This document shows positions 57,611-64,000 of a stretch of 64,000 bases of DNA, in pieces. Under the pieces are notes generated by a model. That model was not told the origin of the DNA. It searched no databases and saw only the letters and a list, made by a program, of their open reading frames with translations. Position numbers and translations under genes: made by a program. This DNA comes from Strongyloides papillosus (taxonomy: Eukaryota; Nematoda; Chromadorea; Rhabditida; Strongyloididae), in the NCBI GenBank assembly GCA_005656395.1, contig SRSI01000078.1:1364001-1428000 (forward strand), written 5' to 3'. Position 1 is the stretch's first letter, and each line of letters begins with the position of its first letter.

Positions 57611-59339
57611 CACTTAAAATTTAAAACTGTCTTTTTGACAGAAATTGTGCAATCATGGATTATAGTGCAGAAATTTGTTACTTCAACTACCAATTATCTT
57701 ATTGTTAATTGGGTCCACATTATATATATAAAATACGTGTCAATTTTTTAAGAAATGCCATACATTTTTCGTAAAATGTATGATTTTTAAAAAAAAATGT
57801 ACATACAGTCAAAACGACAAACATACGTTCTTTTAGAAATTGCTATATATTTTTATAAAAAATGTATAGACATATCTTAAAGAAAGTACCAAACATTTTT
57901 CAAAATTTTATAGCGTTTTTATTAAAAATGTACATACAGTCGAAACAACATACATACTTTTTTTTATTACTTGTTATACATTTTCGTATAAAATGTATAG
58001 ACATTTCTAAACGACATTTACTATACTATTTTTAAATTGTATGGTTGTTTTTTTATAAGATATTATGTATAATCAATGCAAAATACATACTTATTTTTGT
58101 AAATTGATATATATTTTTTATAAAAATGTATATGAATCTTTTTAAAAATACTAGTGATAAAGTGAAACCTCTATGATTTTTGGGAATGACTTAAGAAAGA
58201 TTCAAAGTGGAAGAAAAATACTATAAATGTAAGCCTTAACTACTTTAAAATTTTTGAGAAAGATAAAATTAATTAATTATGATTGCTATAGATGATAATT
58301 ATACATCAAAAGTAATAAAGTATAAATATTATTGTTTTAGATTTGCAGAATGATTTGAAACAATTCATTTGTAACCTGCATACTATAATTTAATAAAATT
58401 GTAAAAAATAGTTATTTGAAAATATTTATAATTATTAAAATAACAAAATAAATACTTATTGTTTTAAAAAATTACTTTTTAATTACTTTGAATTTTTAAA
58501 AATTGCACACGTTCTTGAACTTTGTTAATTTATAAATGTTTTTGTTGAAAAATAAATTAAATTAGTATAAAAAAGTACAATAATATTTGAAAAAATAAAA
58601 AATTACTTAAAGACAATACTAATTATAAAAACATAATTATTACATGTTAAATTCATTATTTTAGTGTTTATAAATTACGATCTTTCGTATATTTTATAAA
58701 AAATGTAAAAAAAATTAATGATTTCTGTTGAAATGTTGAATTTTTGGCATTATTTTTTTGTGTCAGTCGTTTTGACTTGTATAAAATCGCTATTTAGTAC
58801 AGTTAATTTAGCAAAAAAATCAATTTTAATTTTTAAGATTGATCATACATTTATGTTAATATAACTATTACTTTTAAAAAAGTGTATGGTAAGTTATAAG
58901 AAATGTATGTGCAATTTTATAAAAAAATGTATAGGTAATGTCGTTTTGACAGAGTATTTACATTTTATAATAAATGTATATACATTTTATAAAAAAAAGC
59001 ATGTCAAACTATTATAACAAGTATGTAAGTCGTATCGACATCACATACAGTCAATAAAACTTACATACCTGGTTTTTAAAATATACAATACATTTCCTGA
59101 AAAAACCACAAACAATAATAGATAAAGGTATATGAATTTATGAAAAATGATATCTCATTTTGTTTTTAAGTGATTTGACATTTATAAGAACTATTATAGT
59201 AATTTTTTAAATTGAATATACTTAAAATATTTAATAACAGTAACATTTAATAATAAAATAAATGAATATTTTATTTTTTTAACACTACATCGGAGGGTTA
59301 TAGTGTATTTGTCAAAACGACAGTTTTCATTTTTGAGTG
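57611..59339 (-). mobile_element. Non-coding TIR element, family X copy 2
   Basis: This is an inverted, 1.73-kb copy of 35343-36888. Its ends are CACTTAAAATTTAAAACTGTC at the left (20-base core ACTTAAAATTTAAAACTGTC) and, at the right, the complement of CACTCAAAAATGAAAACTGTC. The inner parts match in order, for example AATGAGATATCATTTTTCAT against AATGAGGTATCATTTTCTAT. It lies between motifs A and B of element B. No transposase frame is seen. Confidence 0.8.
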
Positions 59340-59680
59340 AATACCATCAGTTTTGTTTTTGATGAAGAAATTCCATTTATATGATATATCAATAAGGAAA
59401 CCACAGATTTTTTTGTCAATATTTAAATGTTTGAGGATTCGTCTATAGCGGCTTAACAGTATTGAATCAAATGCTTTAATATAATCTACATAAGTCCACG
59501 TATGATCTGGGTATTTTTTTGTCATCGCTTTGCTGATTGCTGTACCAGCTAGAGTACCATATACTCCGGATCTTCCAGAAACTTGTTCAATCGGAATGAA
59601 CGTCTCCAGGACGTCGGTCATGTATATATTTAGAAATTTCATAGTAAGTTTGTATGTTTTAATTTTTATACCTTTATCAT
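59340..59680 (-). pseudogene. R4-type element B: RT motif A part
   Basis: The frame from about 59680 to the TIR element reads KIKTYKLTMKFLNIYMTDVL, then IEQVSGRSGVYGTLAGTAIS, YVDYIKAFDSILLSR (motif A with catalytic Asp) and CGFLIDISYKWNFF. It aligns with the A-G-R and motif A blocks of element A. The frame runs directly into the TIR element at 59339. Confidence 0.85.
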
Positions 59681-59689
59681 AGATGAAGA

Positions 59690-62600
59690 AAAATAGTCAA
59701 CAACTAATAATTATTATAATAAAATAACTGAAGTATTGTTTTCCAAGTTGGTCTATCTTGCGCTGTATGGTAAGTATTTCTAACACTTAATTTTTTAAAT
59801 AAATTGTCCATTAATCTTTGCCTAGGACGACCAATTTTTCTCTTGTCTTTAAAGTAACAAAGAAGTATTGTTTTTTCTAAAGAATTACTTTTTCTTAGTT
59901 GATGACCAATATATTTTATCTAGATATCGATAACATATTCATCCATAGGCTTAATATTCAGCATTTTGTAAAGATCCCGGTTATGAGAATAAGAATTATC
60001 TAGTTTATTCCATAATCTAATATTGAAAATTCTTCTTAAAATAGATCTCTCAGTTTTAGCCAATGAATTAACAACAGTCTTGTTTATGGTCCAAGTTTGG
60101 CAACTATACAACATCGTTGGTCTAATAATGCTGTTAAAAATATATTTTTTAACATCCAAATTTCCCAACCGAGCAAAAGATTTGTATTTATGATAAGCGC
60201 GCCATGCTTTTGAGGTAGCAATATGGGTAAAAGGTCTAATAATTTTTAAACTTATAGGTTTACCTAAATAAGTAAAAGTTTCAATCATTTCTATATTCTT
60301 ACATTTGAAAGATGAATCTGACGCCATGATAAAAGATTTCTTATTGTTAATCAATAAACCAAATGTTTTGCTATAATTAACTAGCAATTGAATATTTTCT
60401 TTAAATGAAGTAGCATCATTAGATATTATTGCGGTATCGTCTGCATAGCATATCATGTTGTATTGATGACCCTAAATAGCAAATTTATTGTTAAGTTTAC
60501 TATCAATAAGTCTTTTAATGCCTTCTAAACCAATAATAAAGAGAACAGGACTTAACGGGCAACCTTGTCTCACTCCTTTTTCTATTCTTACCCATTTACC
60601 AAGAACATTAGCTTTAAGACCAGAGTTGAGATCCATAATAATTTTTATTTATTGAGATTCAAAACCACATAGTGCTAATGTTTCATAAATTCTCTCTCTT
60701 ATGATTGTATCAAAAGCCTTAGTATAGTCTAGAAAAGCTACACCAATTTCCCATTGATATTCATATGCCTTTGCCAAAATATTTTCAACTACAATAATAG
60801 CATCACAAATGCTTTTATTTTTGCGAAAACCATATTGGTAAGGACATAATTCTTTTTGAAGACGATTCTGCATGCGACTAAGAATAAGTGATGAAAATAT
60901 CCTATACACATGTGACGTCAAGCTCAATGGTCTAAAATTGGATATATCTGATTTTGATCCTTTCTTGTGTAGAAGTAGAATTATAGACTTCTTCCATTCT
61001 TTAGGTGTTAAACAATTTTTAACATAAAAATTGAATCTATCAGTCAATATTTTAATCAAAATTCTTCCACAAAATCTTAAAACATCGGAACACATTTTAT
61101 CTGGTCCAACCATTTTGAATCTTCCGACTGACAAAAAAGTTCTAGAAACTTCATCTTCCAAGAAAGGAAAGACTTCATCTTTATTATTATCTAGATACTT
61201 AAAATTTAAAAGAGCAGCCTTTGCCATTTTAGCATCATTATCGTTCATATTATATAGGTCATTATAAAACGATATTCCATCATTTGTTGAAATTTCATAA
61301 ACTTCTCTTCTCGTCATTAGTTGTTTTCGTGCTTTCTTAATTGATTGACGTTTTTCTAAAGCATTCATAATAACCTTATTACGATGTGTTTCCAGATCAA
61401 GCGACGTTTGAATTCTTAATGATTTCTTAAGAATACTTAATTCTAATAGTAGCACAATTATATCTTTTACCGGATTGTTAGATTTTCTTTCCTACTTTAG
61501 TTCAATAATAAGTTGTTTTCTGCGAGCAAACATATCTAATGTTTTAGATGAATAATAGCTTATTTTTGGTGTCATTTCCATTGCTTTTCTGTGTATTTTC
61601 AGAATTATCTTAGTGAAGTTCACGTAGTCTTTATCAATATCAAACTCTTGAGAATCAGCACATTTTTTCCACTCTTTAAAAGAAGAAGCAGCTAATTGTT
61701 CAGTAATATCTTCATGCTCTGGCCTCCATTTTTTCTGGAGATAAAATTTTTTCTAATTTAATTTTGTACACTTTGATACTTTGTTTTTTATTGAATTCAA
61801 AAGTAGTTTGTGATCACTGAATGTAGGGTTGAACTTGGAATGTGTTAAAGCATTTATATCATAAAAAATGGAGCGATCAGAAGACAGAATATAATCCAAC
61901 TGTTTGATACAATATCTGTTTGAATGTATAGATTCTGCTTCCTTCCAGGTCCACTTGAGATTTTTTCTTTTAGGATAAAAAGAAGATATGTTAAAAAGTT
62001 TTCGTTCGTAACATAAAGCTCTTAACCTATCACCGTTTGAATTTCTTTCTCCAAAAGAGAATATATGATTAAACATATTCTTTTCACATCCAACTTCTGC
62101 ATTAAAATCTTCCATAACAATAGTATAACTATCATCAGATTTTCTATGTTTCGTAATAAAGCTGTTAAATTCAATGAAAAAATTGTCCTTAACATCTTCA
62201 TCAGAGGATTCTGTGGGAGCATAGCCTACACCAATAAACCATTTTGTTCTAGAACCTTCAAAAGATAGTCTAATAAAACCCATTCTGGGAAATAATGCCC
62301 ATTCATGTAATTTATATTTTTCTGCCAAAATCAGAAAGCCTACACCAGCATTACCATTCAATGATTCACTATACATTAATAAACAGTTCTTTAGATCATT
62401 AGTTTCAATTACTTTGTGTTTTTGTCTAACTTCAGTCAGTGCAATAATGTTAATATTTAATTTAATTGCTTCATTTATGAGATTATCTACCAAACTTTTA
62501 CTCAATGATCGACAGTTGTATGTACCCATAAACATATTTGATGACAATTTTGATTACAATATTAGAATATACCAGTAGTATAGATTTAATGAGTTAATTT

Positions 62601-62790
62601 ACTCAAAAAGTGTTATAATTAGCGCAATAAAAAGATGACGATGTATGGATAACACCAATTTTATCAAACCCTCCACGACTAAGATAAGTACGTACGCTTC
62701 AAAGGGTAGATTTACCTGATTGTTTCAATAATATTAAGAGAAAATTATAAAACAACCACTCTCTATGAGAGCAAAAGGAAAAATCGAGGA
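59690..62790 (-). mobile_element. RTE-like non-LTR retrotransposon C, decayed
   Basis: An APE endonuclease, RT and C-terminal domain occur in order on the minus strand, with a leader at 62548-62790 related to that of element D. The 3' end lies at about 59690, immediately upstream (in coding direction) of the truncated element B. No clear target duplication was found; GAAAAAT occurs near both ends but is short. Confidence 0.8.
59704..62547 (-). pseudogene. APE endonuclease/reverse transcriptase C, decayed
   Basis: The ATG at 62547 opens an endonuclease with GTYNCRSLS, LTEVRQKHK, GYAPTES, MEDFNAEVG (a G to E change in the usual GDFN) and FSDHKLLL. A frameshift occurs near 61750. The RT carries SNFRPLSLTSHVY, motif A LDYTKAFDTI, motif B GVRQGCPLSPVLF and motif C CYADDTAI. 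The C-terminal part has LYSCQTWTINK, RSILRRIFN, GRPRQRLMDNL and AQDRPTWK, ending at TAG 59706-59704. Stops lie near 61490, 60648, 60472 and 59919. It is about the same length as the intact ORF of element D but a separate family. Confidence 0.88.
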
Positions 62791-63863
62791 CTTTAATTAC
62801 TTCTAGAAATTCCGCGGGAAAGAAGTTTTTCCTTACAGTTGGCTATAAAACCGCTTCAAATCTTTTTCCATTCTTAATATATGTTAAAAAGCAAAAAACA
62901 ATTTTTGGCACTTTTTTAAATTTTTCTAACAAAAAATGGATTGTTAGCATTTTTTGATTAATGATAGCTTTTATTTATGTTTAAAAATTATACATTTGGC
63001 ATTTTAATCATTGTAATCGGATAAGTTTAAGTTAATATTGATTAAATATCTGTTATCAATTGATATTCAGCATATAATTATTAAGCAAAAATTATTAGAA
63101 CATTGATAATTAATGCATAATTGTATTAATCAAATAAGTTTTAATTTATAAAGCTATTAAAATAATACATTTTCAGATATTTATCACTATAATTGAACAA
63201 CAATAATCTTTGTTACGATAAAGTTATGATAATATTTTTCTGGAAAAATTTGTATGTAAAAATTACTTTGTAACCAAAAAATTGGCAAAAATAGATTTTT
63301 TGATTTTAAAAATAATTCACTAAAGTAAAATTCATGAGATATTTTTAGAGTTATGATTAAAATTAAATAATATAATTTTTTTTACTGAATATAAAACAAT
63401 TCATTAAGAGATTTTTTTAGTTTATGTATTATATTCCTGCAAATCAAGTAACAACTAATAATGTTAGATAATAGCAAAAATAATACAATAAAATATGTAC
63501 GTAATTGAAACTTGGCAGTGAATTTTATGAGCAACTCTGTATAGGCGAAAAAAAATATTTTAGTATTTTTTAACTTCAAATTTTTGTCATACGAATTAAG
63601 TGATATAAATCAGGTCTTAACTTATTTTTAAAGTATTTCAAAAATTGTTATGTACAACTCAAATTTTACAGCAATCGTCTTTATAATTTTAAAAATCCAA
63701 AGACGCATAATGACTATTTAAAAACATTATCTATTCTTTAAATACAAGCATATGATTTTCTAAACCAATAACAAGAATTTAATTGTTTCGAACTACAGCA
63801 AAGCATGTTAACAATCATGATAATAAATGGTCTATATTTTAGATTTCCTTAATTTTCTAACAA
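62791..63863. other. Intergenic, nothing recognised
   Basis: AT-rich DNA. A TATA-like GGCTATAAAACCGC at about 62839-62852 points rightwards, but no gene follows. Open frames (for example 63382-63579 minus) are low in complexity. Confidence 0.45.
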
Positions 63864-64000
63864 TATATACAGGGTGTCCCATAATTAACTCCCCACCTGA
63901 GAGAGCTTATAACTTTTTTCTACGAAGAGATAAAAACGTGAAATTTTGCAGGTGAGTAGAACCAAGAGGCAATATTTTTTAAATTTTTTATTTTTAAAAA
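63864..64000 (+). repeat. Start of dispersed repeat family Y, copy 2
   Basis: ATATACAGGGTGTCCCATAA followed by TAACTCCCCACCTGAGAGAG begins a sequence matching the reverse complement of 37600-37689. The rest of the element lies beyond the window. ACAGGGTGTCCCA-type termini are widespread in invertebrate repeats. Confidence 0.6.

Larger units (their letters stand above)
54600..59680 (-). mobile_element. R4/Dong-type retrotransposon B with nested insertions
   Basis: Pieces of one RT-endonuclease frame lie in order at 59680-59340, 56692-56612 and 56321-54657. Between them sit a 1.73-kb TIR element (57611-59339), a mariner (about 56695-57610) and a MITE (56322-56609). The frame pieces align consecutively with element A: motif A, then motif B, then motif C, then CCHC and endonuclease. 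The 5' end is missing at about 59680, where RTE-like element C abuts. Confidence 0.82.

Noticed and set aside
62839..62852. TATA-box promoter
   Set aside because: No coding sequence follows on the plus strand, and TATA-like words are frequent by chance in such DNA.

Overview
This is eukaryotic nuclear DNA, very AT-rich by eye (about three quarters A+T or more). There are no operons, Shine-Dalgarno sites or bacterial genes. It is dominated by metazoan-type mobile elements in different states of decay: three mariner copies, a longer Tc1/IS630-type element, APE-type non-LTR retrotransposons (RTE-like), R4/Dong-type non-LTR retrotransposons with a restriction-like endonuclease, Ty3/gypsy remnants, small LTRs, two Mutator-like (MULE) transposase remnants and several non-coding inverted-repeat elements. 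A 28S rRNA fragment of animal-like sequence and a short collagen Gly-X-Y fragment suggest an invertebrate, perhaps a nematode or another parasite with an AT-biased genome. I cannot name the species.

Layout. 0-10 kb: a small membrane-protein reading frame cut in two by mariner 1 (929-2494), a family of three small related ORFs in head-to-head and tandem order (4022-4600), mariner 2 (6322-7700) and an unknown ORF (8806-9180). 10-22 kb: a NADAR-like fragment, a solo LTR (14790-15042), a Tc1/IS630-type element (15653-17289), an R4-type RT fragment (17771-18420), MULE remnant 1 and a degenerate tandem repeat (20.1-21.6 kb). 22-35 kb: a weak SF2-helicase-like pseudogene, a gypsy integrase tail, a fold-back repeat (27277-27886), a FLYWCH/MULE transposase split by about 1.9 kb of other DNA (28.3-31.6 kb), and a degenerate Upf1-type SF1 helicase (32735-34870).

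35-52 kb: a 1.55-kb terminal-inverted-repeat element, a gypsy pol end interrupted by a full-length RTE-like element with an intact 978-residue ORF and a perfect 16-bp target duplication (39338-42578), a collagen fragment, a duplicated coiled-coil-like pseudogene, a DnaJ pseudogene, a second solo LTR, and R4-type element A (about 47.5-51.65 kb), which ends exactly at a reversed 28S rRNA fragment. 52-64 kb: a truncated second R4 3' end, a 1.2-kb inverted repeat, R4-type element B, whose RT domain carries a MITE, a mariner and a second copy of the 1.55-kb element type, then RTE-like element C (59.7-62.8 kb), and the start of a further repeat at the window edge.

Functionally this is a graveyard and nesting ground for transposons. 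Only the 978-residue RTE-like ORF looks intact. Almost every other recognisable frame has stops or frameshifts. I found no confidently intact host gene, no tRNA and no CRISPR array. The parts most worth following up are the nested stack at 54.6-59.7 kb, the twin non-coding elements, the R4/28S junction, and the gene fossils that are not transposons (two helicases, DnaJ, NADAR, small membrane proteins).
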